A stretch of 64,000 bases of DNA from Manduca sexta (GCF_014839805.1 NC_051129.1:1054001-1118000), one strand, 5' to 3'. Positions 36,483 to 47,029 are shown, numbered from the stretch's first letter. A program made the numbers and translations. The notes: generated by a model from the sequence alone, not told the origin.

Positions 36483-37524
36483 CAGCCATCCTGTCTTTGT
36501 CAACAAATTAATTTCATACAAACTCATTCTTTAAATAACAGCGGAATCGTTTCATAGATATTTGGTTCTATCGTTGAATGTAACATAAAGCATCGCACAC
36601 TGTTTACGCATGTGACGACATTTTTATGTGCTCTTCGCACGAGCGCCCTCTACACTCGTGTTATGACAGATGTCATTGTCTCCACGGCTTTTACCTCACG
36701 GATTGATGGATTTATTGTCTCTGGTATATTTATGGCTTAGTGTGTCTCTGGTTTGATGTAACAGGCCGTTACGCAGAACTAATAACGAAAACATTTCTTT
36801 ATGTGTTTAAATTTTTCTTTTGTATATTTAATTTTTAAATATCATATCTATGATTATTTATGCCTTACTTGATGTACTTATTCTTTTTTATAATTATATT
36901 CAAGATAATTAACGAAGGATTTTTTGTAATACATTCAAAACTTTTAAGTAGTAAGTAAGCTATTGGATTTCCGATTAAAATAACACGAATAACCATTGAA
37001 GAGCTTAGCTTCCAGTCACCAGTTTAAGCTACGGGTTCTCTATCTGAAGTGTTTACCTACGAAGCTGTACACCTAGACTATCAATACTGAATCAACACAA
37101 ATACATCTCGAAACATGTGTAAATGTATACAGCTAAGAAAACAACGGTGCTGCCGGATGCGCTTTAACTGTTCTCTAATGACTCCATACGTCAGCCTCCA
37201 AGATTATTTGACCCCGCCACGGACCTACTGGTGGTCTAACTGTATTACATAATTTATGTGTTAATTTGTTATTGCACGGATTAAGATTTAGCCGAAGAGA
37301 TTAAATTAATCTTAAATGGTTACTATCAGAATTTGTACTTAGTTTGCAGTACTAAGATATTTTACGCTATGATAACAGTGTAATACTTTCTACATTAAAA
37401 CATTATTTGCAATTAAATTTACGAATATAAGCCTTTCTTAAAAGCAGCATAAAAGTTAAGTGACGTACATATTGCAGAATATCTTTCTTCACAATATGTT
37501 AAGTAATATAATTAAAAAAACAAT
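36483..37524. other. Non-coding stretch upstream of the first visible netrin exon
   Basis: AT-rich with small GC-richer patches near 36600-36700 and 37140-37230. No exon or repeat recognised. Confidence 0.45.
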
Positions 37525-37773
37525 CCTGTATTATATACTGCCCCACTGTTGAGCATGGGTCTCCTTTACTACTGAGAGGGATTGGCCCGTAGTCCACCAT
37601 GCTGGCCTAGTGCGGATTGGTAGACTTAACGCAGCCTCAAAATGCATTTAGAGAACTTCTCAGGTATGCAGGAATACACACTTTAGAAAAGTTAGAAGTG
37701 AGTGTTTTTGGGTTTTGAACCTGCGGTACTTCGTCTCGGCAGTCTGTTCCACTTCCGACTAGAATATCGCCAC
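37525..37773 (-). repeat. Dispersed repeat family A, copy 3
   Basis: Inverted copy: CCTGTATTATATACTGCCCC, CCACCATGCTGGCCTAGTGC, AACTTCTCAGGTATGCAGGA and GAACCTGCGGTACTTCG. It lacks the segment with the ACATCGTGAGGAA core found in other copies. It ends about 150 bp before the netrin exon at 37926. Confidence 0.65.
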
Positions 37774-37925
37774 TTTTTTACAAATTAAATTACAATAGTT
37801 TTCCTACATACCGGAAAACAATTGCTCAAATGGCGGCAGAAATAGACATAAACACCTACCCAGACTCCCACATAAGTCCAAGTCATAAGGTTGAAAACCA
37901 TTTCTAACCACGGTCTCCCTTCCAG

Positions 37926-38114
37926 AATGCAACTGCAACGGCCACGCCCGACGCTGCCGGTTCAACATGGAGCTGTATAAGCTGTCGGGGCGCGAAAGCG
38001 GCGGCGTGTGCCTCAAGTGTCGACACTACACCGCCGGCCGCCACTGCCACTACTGTCGCGAAGGATACTACCGGGACCCCAGCAAGCCCATCACGCATAA
38101 GAAGGCGTGCAAGC
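37926..38114 (+). CDS. Net: Netrin exon W1: laminin EGF module 2
   Basis: The acceptor CTTCCAG ends at 37925 and the donor C|GTAAGT begins at 38115. The exon is 189 nt, phase 1 in and phase 1 out, so exactly one module. The frame starts with TGC at 37928 ([10 protein letters not shown]) and has eight cysteines ending in [18 protein letters not shown] is nearly invariant among netrins, so the assignment is firm. On the - strand, open frames across it (37804-38131) are shadows. Confidence 0.95.
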
Positions 38115-41100
38115 GTAAGTACTTTCTTCATTGCAGAAGGTTGAAAATTAAAGTATCGCGGGAGGCAGTTGCGTGGTTATGTCCCATTGCCAATGTTCGC
38201 GGGTGATGTTGACCACTGATGATCAGGTGGACTTAGCTGTCCAGAACTCCCAAGGGACCATATATTATATCATCAACAATCACATTTTTATAACAATATG
38301 GTTGGTAGTTTCTGTTGTCCCTACTGGGTTTATGGTTATGATTAAGTATAAGTGTCAGACCTATATCATTCTATCATTGTCCACTGGTGAACGTAGCAAA
38401 GAACAACTAATCCGCGTTGAGCAGTTCATATCCGTCCACTATCGGTCGTTTTTGAAGTCTTGTTCCTAATCATCATGGAGTGCAGTGGGAGACGCTAAAA
38501 ATATCCGGGCCGCAGCAAGGAGCATAAACCTTGCTTCCTAGCTACAAACTATCACCATACTAGAATTACGTTCTAAGTCCAATCTATACAGGAAAGAGTT
38601 TTATGTTCATAATCTACTTTTCCAATTCATCGTAACCCAACATATAAAGAATAAACATAATAAAGCCATAAAAACTGTCCCTAGAATGCATACTATATGT
38701 AGCATTATGATTATTTATAATAAAATATTTATAACAACAATATAAAGCGAGATAAACGTTATTTACACGTCTGTTAAATAACTAAACGGAACGTTACAAC
38801 GAGATAAAAATAAATGAAATCTCATAAAATAGTTTACGCGTGTTTATGTTGGTACGGACGGTACAATCTTAATAAACCTACTACAGGATATTGTGTACAT
38901 AACTTCGTCTTTACTACGCAGTCGGGTAAGTAGTTTGCGGAAGTAGTATTTCGTTTAAATTAAAAATTCATTGTATCTTAAGTGGCATCAAATACTTATT
39001 GATGCACTAAAATAAAACTTGAATCAAGATTTTTTCTTTATAATCGCAATCTATACTAAAGAATTTGTTAAAATGCGTTAATCTTAAGAAATAAAGAATA
39101 AATTCAGTAGAAATCTATTTTTTAAGTATTTATCCCGCAAAAAGTTTTTCACGCGGGCAGAGCAATAGGCAAAAGGTAGTTTTAAATACCTTCGTTTTCT
39201 TCATATTATTTTATTTTTGAGTCTTGTAGGTGGACTTTTATGTGTTCTATTTATTAAAACAAAAAAAAACTATTTTATATATCAAAGTATTATAAGCTTA
39301 TCACATTATTAATTTGAGAAAGGTAATGGCATAAAAAAACAACTAAGATAAAATTCTCATTACAATCTTCTACACGTAGGTACCACAATGCATCAAAACT
39401 CCGAAACTTCAAATATTTACAATCAGAATCAGTTCGGAGGCAGTTTTACTACCGTACATACAAAGCCCTTTATAACTAGTTTTATCGGAAAACACATGTA
39501 CAAATATTATGATTACACAACCATCGGAATGGCCGAAACAAACGCGCGTCGTAAAATGTGGACGGGCACAACCATTTCCCATCGTGCAAATAGTTTCGCT
39601 ATAAAAATGAAACCGGAATCGAGTTGTCGCCCCTTCGGAATGGAATGGGCCCAGAGGCCTTCGTATGGGACGGGTCCAGTTATATACTGTGAGACATATC
39701 CAAGTTTTTGCGGTATTTCGAAGATGTAAAAATGTTTTGGAGTGGCAAACTACCATTACTCATAGGCTCAGGCCTAGAAAAGACCAGTGAAATAATAACG
39801 GTGTCTTTTTGGTTATGTTAAAAAAAAACATGAAGAAGAGTAAAAAATCTTATAAAAACTTTACAAGAACATTGTTATCAATAAAAGTCGCTTAATATGC
39901 TCACTAATATATTAATATTATAAATAAAACTAAAAATGTACTTACTACATGCACGAAAATAGCTATTATTGTTGTATTTGATGTGATCTGTCATTTATTA
40001 TTTACATATAAAAAATATACATTTACGTTAACATGCTTTGAATTGCCGCCATTTTGAAATGCACATAATTAAATTACTCAATAAATACTTGTGGCAGATT
40101 TTTAACAATACTTAAAAAATATATATATAAATTATGAGCGATTCGGTTTGATGATTAAATGAAGTCCACTAATAGGGCCTGAAATGGGTTCCTTGAATGT
40201 TCAAAATGTTTCTTTAGTACTTATTTTTAATAAGTTTAAGATCTAAAGCTGTGTAATGTTTGCAAGTGATATCTTTTCTTTTTCTCTTTACCTCGCTTTC
40301 CACAAAATTCGACACTGCACACAAGACTTATCATTGATATTCATCGGTTGACATTTATCAATATTCCCGGATGTAAGTTCAATAAAAAAAATCAGTAATT
40401 CAAGTTAGTGTTTCCCAAAAGTATAAACATAAGAAAATACAATCTTCAAGTCCTACAAACTTCAAAACCAAAATATTGATACCCGAAAATCGCTACATAT
40501 AAAATAATACAAACCAATACGTCTAAATTCAGTCAAATATTGACTTAAGGGGTGCGTGGGTCGTGCCCCCCGCCCGGTGCCGCCGCGGCGAGGGCACGTG
40601 ACCCCCGGGGGCACTTATATGGGATGTGTTTTGCTGACATCTTGATTGAGTAAAGGGATTTTTGCCTTTCGACCGCCGTTATGAAATTGACCGTTTTTTG
40701 TACCTCGTTTACTTTTGGGTCGTATGTAGATTTGTATTGTTACTGTTTTTATACCTATCCATGTTGTATATAATATTTTAAACAATAACGTTGAAATGTA
40801 ATGCTTACTATAAAAAAAAGTTTTGACATGAAATCCGTAAACATATTTTTTTACGTACTTTGTATTTATTGTGTCAAAATATAAACAAAAAAATATTGCG
40901 CATTGATGCCTACATGCTGTTGGTAGATTGCTGCAAATGACTTATAAAAAGAAAACATAAAATTATGAAAAAAAAGTCAAACCGTTTTTTATAAAAGCAC
41001 ATACAAATAATAGAAATGGATAAACCTTTTTTATAAAAAAAAACATGTTTATTCGGCAAACAGAGGTCAAAACGAAACAAAGCTGAAATTATCGAATCAC

Positions 41101-44100
41101 AATCCGCAAGTTCAAATGTTCGGGACCCACATAAACTGAACGGTGGTAAACATAAATGGCGCGCGATGAGTAGGGCTGCCACTGTTCAAATAATACAAAA
41201 ATAATAATAAGTCATAACGTATTATTTTTATAATCCAAAATAAAATTAGATTATTTTTTAAATCTTGCTATTTGTTTAATTTCGTTGCGGGTTAATGTTT
41301 ACTACAATCGCTAAGTTATACTGATCGCTGTAAAAAAAACAATACCTTACTTTCAATTACCTTGACCTAGGCTTAGGGTATTGCAGAACGTGGTGTGAGA
41401 ATGGTATAGCCTCTGAAATAATTAATATTACTTGATTTGTTTATTTTTTATGATTTCAAACTTCTTAATTCAGTTTTTAAATCATCTTCGAATCCTAAAC
41501 CACCAAAATATTTATTTATCTAGATATACATACTGTAACTATGATATTTATAATTTTAAAATAAGTTTGATTTTAATCGCTCATATTAATGTATCTTTAT
41601 GGTGTTATTTGAAATGAATGAAAATTTAATTAAATCCGACACTTTCATATAACTTTGAACTCTACCTTGTCATGTCCTTTGAAAAATCCCTTACTGCTAA
41701 TCAACAAATTAATAATCGTTTGTTACCTCCCTTATCAACATTCATAAAGTTGATACGTGCCAACCCTAGCTCAGCCGATAGTCCGTCGAGGCGCGTTCGC
41801 CCGAATATTCGAGAAAAACTTCACTCCGACGGAAATTGGAGAAAAGTAAACGGAATGAAGCGAAGAACTAATTTGAGTTGGACTCGGGCGTTGTTTGCGA
41901 GCTCCGCGGACTTTGCTAGTTCACCAGATTTTATTAAAACCGCATTCGCACCGGATTTCATTTGGTTAATCTTTGGGTTAGCGGCATTTCTTATCGTATA
42001 ATATTGTGTTAGGTACTTTTATGCATTCGTTAATAAGTGTATATGTGCTGTAGAACTTTAGGTTTTACTTCCAAGGTCAGACAAGAAAATTTGTTCTAGT
42101 TTTTCGCTTCCGAAAAACAGCACCCCTGTATTACCGGGGATTATAATTTGTGTACGATATGACGAATTTGTGAATTATCGCTTGCTTTAACGGTGAAGGA
42201 AAACATCGTGAGGAAATCTGCATACCTGAGAAGTTCTCTATAGGAATTTTGAGGGTGTGTGAAGTCTACCAATCCGCACTAGACCAGCGTGGTGGACTAA
42301 GGCCTAATCCCTCTCAGTAATAGAGAAGGCCGGTGCCCAACAGTGGGACAGTATATAATACAGGGCTGATATTATTACATCATTATTATAGCGACATGCC
42401 TCTAGCACAATATCATGCTAAGGATCAGATAAGTTCTGTAAAGTTTGGGTGCGCTAGTCGGTCATCTAGCACGTTACTCAATCCTTTAGGGATAAACTTT
42501 GACTACTATATTATGTTTATAAGATTTAATGACGAATACAATTTGCTCGCTTCAAGATAAGTATTAAAAAAATGTTCCACTACAACTTGGTTTGTTCCCT
42601 CAGCATGCGACTGCCACCCAGTGGGAGCCAGTGGCAAGACGTGCAACCAGACGAGCGGCCAGTGCCCGTGCAAGGACGGCGTCACTGGAACTACCTGCAA
42701 CCGCTGCGCTAAGGGATACCAGCAGTCCAGGAGCCACATCGCGCCCTGTATACGTAAGGCTTATTAAAGTGGAAGCATCGGATATAGGCACGATCTACCC
42801 ACGTACCACATAATTATTATAGTATAAATCCCATTCCTAGCCGTCTAAATCTATTATCCAAATTATCGCTTTCTTCAGATCGATTGCGTATATTAACTAA
42901 TCAGAATAGTTTAACAAGCTTACAAGTTTATAGATAATACAGAAGACTTTGATTTTTGATTATTTTTTTTGTGTAGTTTATTGTTACAATTGTCACAAAA
43001 TTATATCATTACATCACACGAAGGTTACGCAATTATACCAATAGTTATTTTAAATTTATCCTGGTTTAACAAAGTAACTAGTAATTGGATATTTTTCCAC
43101 ATTTCATATAAGAACATGTTTTATTGTAAATCACAAATATTCGTGATATTTATTATCTAACAAAATAATCTTTATTAGCTATTATGTTGGTGTGTGCAGG
43201 CATCCCTCGCGTGGTCACGGCGGTGCAGGCGATGGAGGCGGTGGACGGTGAGCCGGGCCGCGGTAAGTAGTAAGTGTACTTTCATGCACTCTCGCCTCAT
43301 CACCATGCCTTCCAGTTCTCAATTACTACCACACAAATTATTTTACAGCAGTCTCGGCTGTACCTCTGTCGACATCGGCGACAGTAACCATTTGGTGGCC
43401 CACAATTTATTTTACAGCAGTCTCGACTGTACCTCTGTCGACATGGACGACGGTAACCATCAGGTGGCCTGTTAGCTCGTCTCTCTTCAGAGGCAAAAGA
43501 AAATAGTTTCTTAACATATTACAATGAGCAATTGTTATCGTTTTATAACAGCTTGAAACGAAGGAGCATAGGTTTAAAAAGATTTCGCCACGTTTACATT
43601 ATCATTTCCTTCTTATAAAATTTGAAAATTACGAGCGACAGCGTGCGAAAAACTTTCTTATAATTACTAGTAATTGGGTACTGGAAAGAACTGACTGTAT
43701 TGTTTAATAAATATATATCATGTATAATTCCTTATTTAATTCAAACAGTAAAGTATTTTTGAAACAGACGCAATACACTCAGTTGTCATTTTATATTAAT
43801 TTGCATTGTAATTATTTTTAAAGGGCTCACAAATTACCAACGAAGTTATTGTTCTTATAAAAAGGACATCGTCAGTTAAACTATGATAAAGAAATTAACT
43901 TAAAAATTCTCATAAGAGTTGTATACAGTTTAACTATGCATTAACAGTTTATTGAGACTTATATTTCTTTCTTTCATATTTGAAATAAGAATATATTTTA
44001 ATTTATCTTCATTTTCTTTTTAGAGCCCTTTAGAAATATAAACGTCCACACACATCTTATAATAATATCCATCAAATAATCATTCAAGATCCTACATCCA

Positions 44101-47027
44101 GATAGCCTGTCATTAAACACACTGGTTTGTCAACTAATATCATCATCCCCTGCCCTTATGGGGTCGGTACATCCATGTATTTCTGGTTTGTTGGATTGAT
44201 TTCATACCCCAAACGTATGGAGTGGTATCAACTTGATCACAAGTTGTATTAGACGTTTTAAGAGATGCTAACACTATCAAAACCTGTGGTATTTTTCAAT
44301 TATGAATCACTGTAATACTAGATAATATATACTTAATATTAAGTTTTTTTAATTGACAATTTATTATAATTGTATTTAATTTTGGCTCAATGGACTTGTC
44401 TCCAGAGCCGTAATAAACAAATTTAATAATTTTGGTAATAAAAAACATATATTGCGAATAACAATAAACAGGGACGGATTCAGTAGTATGTAAAGAATTC
44501 ACTGACCCCCTAAACGCATAGGTAAAAATATGAATACCTTTGCCTTATAATTCATAAATCTAGTGCTTCATATTACTTAATTGAAAAATAATTTACAGAA
44601 AGGTACTGAACGGTTCGAAGTTCAATAATTTTTAACATAAAACCCAGTGTGTGGACGTTCAATTAATAATATCGTTAAGAATAAAGAAGCTTGGTTATCC
44701 CATTGTACCCCATTGTGAACATTAATTTTGTTTTTGTTTTAATTTAACAGTGGCGAGTGAGAGGTAACGTTTTATCCGTACATGCACGTGTTTGTTCGTC
44801 ACCCCTGTTCACCCTGGTTTCACCCTGCCATCATACGCTATTGATATTCTATTTTTAAAATTTGAATTTGGAATCGTAGTTTTCGAATTTTTGAATACAG
44901 CTTTATTTGAATTTGGAAATATTAAAAGAACTTAGTTAAGCTTAAATTGTGTTCAATTATTTGATACCGAATAGTAATATCGCTTAAGGCGATACCTCAA
45001 GGTCCATTTTCATACATTTTGTTTCGGCTTTAATCTGGGTAACTAAACAAGTATTGGCAAGTAAAGAATTTAAATTCACGTCTAGTTAGTGATTAGTTCT
45101 CGCAGTTGAAGAAAAACGTAAAAATAATTAATAATCATGGATATTTCTGCTTTTAAAATTTCGTCATATTAAATTTTAAAGGCCGAAATATCCATGATTA
45201 TTAATTATTTTACGTTTTTCTTCAACTGCGAGAACTAATCACTAACTAGACGTGAATTTAAATTCTTTACTTGCCAATACTTGTTTAGTTACCCAGATTA
45301 AAGCCGAAACAAAATGTATGAAAATGGACCTTGAGGTATCGCCTTAAGAAACATAGCCTCACGTTTAAAGTTTTCGAAATTATAAGCTAGAATCATGTCT
45401 CACATATTACCAGCAGTTTTACAATTTATTTTATCGCAGTAATTTGCATATTATCTATTATTATGTAAAAAAAAATATGTGCAGATATCTATTCATAGTT
45501 ATATCTCTCAAGGCTAAAGTATTTTTTAGGAGTTTGGCTACATCGAGTGGACGCTTTAAACCATTAAATCCCTTTTTATCTACGCTTTATTCTACAGACT
45601 TAATAAGTCGTGGATATTATTGGAAATGTTTCTTAATCGAGCGCGTATACTTTGTTTGCGATGCTGGTGCTCTTATCGTGCGTTGTCTGGTCGCAGCGGA
45701 TCAGTGCGGCCGGTGTCGCGTCGGCGCCCGCACTCTAAACCTGAACAAGTTCTGCAGCCGAGATTACGGTGAGTATTTAATGTGCTAGTATAGATTCGAC
45801 ATCTATAGTCTATTCGATACCTATATATTTGGTAAGCTTAAAACTATTTGTCCCTATTTCCTAATGCTAGAAGACCCATCTACTACTATTGAGAAAGCTG
45901 TTTCATCAGCCTTACTATATGAAAGCTTGACTTTGTACAGTAGCTTTGAAAAAAGTTTCTACACAATATTTTCGCTAATCACTTTTATACATTGATTAAT
46001 TATTAGGTGCAGGGGTCACTGCTGCGGCCATATATAAAAATACTTTTGTATAATGATTTCTTACGTTTACGCGAATGTTAGACATTAGACGTTAGACGGG
46101 GGACCGACCGTGGCCATGAAGGCTGCAAAGTCTTCGAAACGTCGGGGGAAATTAAAATATGAAAACCGCGATAAAATCCGTAAAATAGTTTAATTTAAAT
46201 ACTTTTGTAAACACATGTATTTTGTTTGTTGTCAGTCATAATGGGCAGGGTGGTAGGTCGCGAGACGGCGAGCACGCGGAGCGCGGGCGCGGGCGCGGGC
46301 GGCGAGTGGAGTCGGCTGGCGCTGAGCGTGCAGGCGGTGTACAAGCGCGCGCCCCGGAGCCGCCTGCGCCGCGGCGCCGCCGCCCTGTACGTGCGCACCG
46401 CCGACCTCGCCTGCAAGTGCCCTAAACTCAAGATCAACAAGTCAGTACCACGCGACAACCATTGTACTCTTAGGGTCTGTTTCATAAGGTTCAAGTCAAT
46501 TTAAACAAATAGTACTCATTTTATAACTATTTATTTGGGAGCATATACATTTATGTGTCGGATAGCATTTACTCAGAAGTTGTGAAACATTCCCTTAATT
46601 AAATTCAAGCAGTCAAAAAATGCACTTTCTTGCAAACTATAACTCTTAGGCTTAAAGCTTTAGAGCACCTTTTTAATATTTACCTGAGTTTTATTCAAGG
46701 TGGTGATTTTCTTGGTTTTCGCAAAGTTTAAAAAATTGTGAATCAAAAGTTATTGGTACCCGTAATGAATTTACAACCTTGTATATTTTATATAGGCTAT
46801 AAGATATACAGCCTTCATAAAAAAATTGGCACAGCCTTATTAAACAAACGACCTAAGTTTACTTCTCGTTCCACAGGTCATACTTAATCCTAGGAGTGGA
46901 AAAAGAAGGGATGCAAGCGGGTCTTCCTGGTTTAGTAGTGGGTGAACGAAGCCTCCTCCTCGAGTGGCGCGACGACTGGCACCGACGCATCCGGCGCCTA
47001 CAGCGGCGGGCCATCAACTGTCATTAG
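37926..47027 (+). CDS. Net: Netrin, 3' part of the gene (six coding exons, C-terminal half of protein)
   Basis: Netrins are secreted laminin-related ligands that guide axons and migrating cells through DCC/Frazzled and UNC-5 receptors. Six exons join as 37926-38114, 42604-42753, 43200-43262, 45697-45768, 46236-46440 and 46877-47027, all with GT-AG borders and matching phases. The joined product (about 275 residues) contains laminin-type EGF modules 2 and 3, each with eight cysteines, a linker of about 20 residues, and an NTR domain with six cysteines and the signature [11 protein letters not shown]. Diagnostic strings are [44 protein letters not shown] and [10 protein letters not shown]. The stop is TAG at 47025-47027. 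The first exon needs one base from an upstream exon, so the N-terminal laminin domain and EGF module 1 lie further left, unseen. I cannot tell NetA from NetB by eye. Exons are GC-rich against AT-rich introns. Confidence 0.95.
39388..39756. other. Segment open on both strands, unassigned
   Basis: A 113-codon frame on + (39388-39729, [16 protein letters not shown]...) overlaps a 115-codon frame on - (39409-39756). Neither has a domain I recognise. GC is somewhat higher than the intron around it and there are no simple repeats that would explain the openness. It may be a decayed transposon or retrocopy, or chance. Confidence 0.25.
40556..40614. other. Very GC-rich island with E-box and short inverted repeat
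   Basis: An isolated block of roughly 80% GC in AT-rich intron. GTGCCCCC at 40564-40571 is inverted as GGGGGCAC at 40607-40614, enclosing CCGCCGCGGCGAGGG and a CACGTG E-box (40595-40600). It resembles a regulatory element or a hairpin. No open frame or repeat family assigned. Confidence 0.4.
42173..42375 (+). repeat. Dispersed repeat family A, copy 4
   Basis: Contains GGTGAAGGAAAACATCGTGA, AGTCTACCAATCCGCACTAG, ACCAGCGTGGTGGACTAAGG and ends CAGGGCTGATATTATTA. It lies in the netrin intron in sense orientation, about 230 bp before exon W2. The small open frame 42333-42560 starts at its end and is not a gene. Confidence 0.7.
42604..42753 (+). CDS. Net: Netrin exon W2: laminin EGF module 3
   Basis: The acceptor is CCCTCAG (ends 42603) and the donor C|GTAAGG begins at 42754. 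The exon is 150 nt, phase 1 at both ends, again one module per exon. It encodes [20 protein letters not shown], then [20 protein letters not shown], then SRSHIAPC, with eight cysteines. The split codon from W1 gives Pro, as in CKPCDC. This is the best conserved stretch of the family. Confidence 0.95.
42754..43199 (+). other. Netrin intron W2-W3 (446 bp)
   Basis: GTAAGG to GTGTGCAG. AT-rich, no repeat or gene. Confidence 0.85.
43200..43262 (+). CDS. Net: Netrin exon W3: linker between EGF module 3 and NTR domain, two possible donors
   Basis: The acceptor TGTGCAG ends at 43199. The exon encodes [20 protein letters not shown]; Arg from the split codon before it gives PCIRIP, as in other netrins (PCIKIP). 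Two in-frame donors are available: G|GTAAGT at 43263 (63-nt exon) and G|GTGAGC at 43248 (48-nt exon). Both leave phase 1, so the protein would differ by five residues (GEPGR). I chose the downstream site because GTAAGT is the stronger consensus. The linker is poorly conserved in the family. Confidence 0.85.
43332..43469 (+). repeat. 69-bp unit tandemly duplicated, derived from a retroposon tail
   Basis: Units 43332-43400 and 43401-43469 are equal in length and differ at a few positions. Each contains TTATTTTACAG|CAGTCTC and CTGTACCTCTGTCGACAT, and ends GTAACCAT..GGTGGCC. The last unit continues into GTTAGCTCGTCTC, a lepidopteran LINE/SINE tail motif. The duplication begins 69 bp after the exon W3 donor. 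Confidence 0.75.
44983..45348. mobile_element. Foldback element F, copy 1: 366-bp near-perfect palindrome bounded by TTAA
   Basis: The left arm starts CTTAAGGCGATACCTCAAGG; the right arm ends with its reverse complement, CCTTGAGGTATCGCCTTAAG. The inverted match covers about 175 bp per arm, including AATCTGGGTAACTAAACAAG and TAGTTAGTGATTAGTTCTCG. A short mismatch near TCTGC/GGCCG lies next to a central loop of about 9 nt (CGTCATATT). TTAA at both borders (44984-44987, 45344-45347) fits a TTAA target duplication. There is no coding capacity. It lies inside a netrin intron, so it is transcribed if the gene is. Confidence 0.85.
45697..45768 (+). CDS. Net: Netrin exon W4: start of the NTR domain
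   Basis: The acceptor GTCGCAG ends at 45696 and the donor G|GTGAGT begins at 45769. The exon is 72 nt, phase 1 at both ends. It encodes [19 protein letters not shown], then SRDY, giving the first three NTR cysteines in the netrin spacing (C-x2-C...FC-x-x-DY). The upstream pyrimidine tract is poor, but frame, phase and homology agree. Confidence 0.92.
45769..46235 (+). other. Netrin intron W4-W5 (467 bp) with a foldback E insertion
   Basis: About a third of this small intron is one copy of repeat family E, whose right border lies 35 bp before the acceptor of exon W5. Confidence 0.85.
46051..46200. mobile_element. Foldback family E copy with 9-bp (up to 13-bp) target duplication, next to a netrin splice site
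   Basis: Flanked by ACTTTTGTA at 46042-46050 and 46201-46209; the match extends to AAATACTTTTGTA if four further bases are counted as flank. The left end TAATGATTTCTTACGTTTAC runs into GCGAATGTTAGACATT. The middle has CATGAAGGCTGCAAAGTCTT and CGAAACGTCGGGGGAAATTA, and the right part AAACCGCGATAAAATCCG. No coding capacity. Confidence 0.75.
46236..46440 (+). CDS. Net: Netrin exon W5: core of the NTR domain
   Basis: The acceptor TTGTTGTCAG ends at 46235 and the donor AA|GTCAGT begins at 46441. The exon is 205 nt, phase 1 in and 2 out. The split codon gives Val, then [17 protein letters not shown], a Gly/Ala-rich stretch, then [32 protein letters not shown] and PKLKIN. VQAVYKR and ACKCPKLK match the conserved NTR core. 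Very CpG-rich (about 75% GC); overlapping frames on both strands (46195-46504) are shadows. Confidence 0.94.
46441..46876 (+). other. Netrin intron W5-W6 (436 bp)
   Basis: GTCAGT to TTCCACAG. AT-rich, no repeat recognised. Confidence 0.85.
46877..47027 (+). CDS. Net: Netrin exon W6: end of the NTR domain and stop codon
   Basis: The acceptor TTCCACAG ends at 46876. The exon completes Lys and reads [37 protein letters not shown] and [12 protein letters not shown], stop TAG. SYLILG and [10 protein letters not shown] match the end of netrins, and the final Cys (INC) supplies the sixth NTR cysteine. The C-terminal tail after it is only one residue, shorter than the basic tails of vertebrate netrins. 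Confidence 0.95.
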
Positions 47028-47029
47028 CT

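Larger units (their letters stand above)
38115..42603 (+). other. Netrin intron W1-W2 (about 4.5 kb)
   Basis: Begins GTAAGT and ends TTCCCTCAG. It contains an unassigned segment open on both strands (39388-39756), a CpG-rich island near 40556-40614, an open frame at 41672-42001 without motif, and a family A repeat at 42173-42375. No coding exon seen inside. Confidence 0.85.
43263..45696 (+). other. Netrin intron W3-W4 (about 2.4 kb)
   Basis: Contains a 69-bp tandem duplication (43332-43469) and a 366-bp near-perfect palindrome (44983-45348). It ends in TGGTCGCAG with a weak pyrimidine tract. The frame open across 45444-45788 includes the next exon and is otherwise not coding. Confidence 0.85.

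Noticed and set aside
41672..42001. 109-codon + strand open frame in a netrin intron
   Set aside because: No recognised domain, no splice-consistent extension, and no phase match to the netrin exons. Not strong enough to call a gene.
46195..46504. Overlapping GC-rich open frames on both strands around netrin exon W5
   Set aside because: Exon W5 with its splice sites and NTR motifs explains the region; the other frames are shadows.
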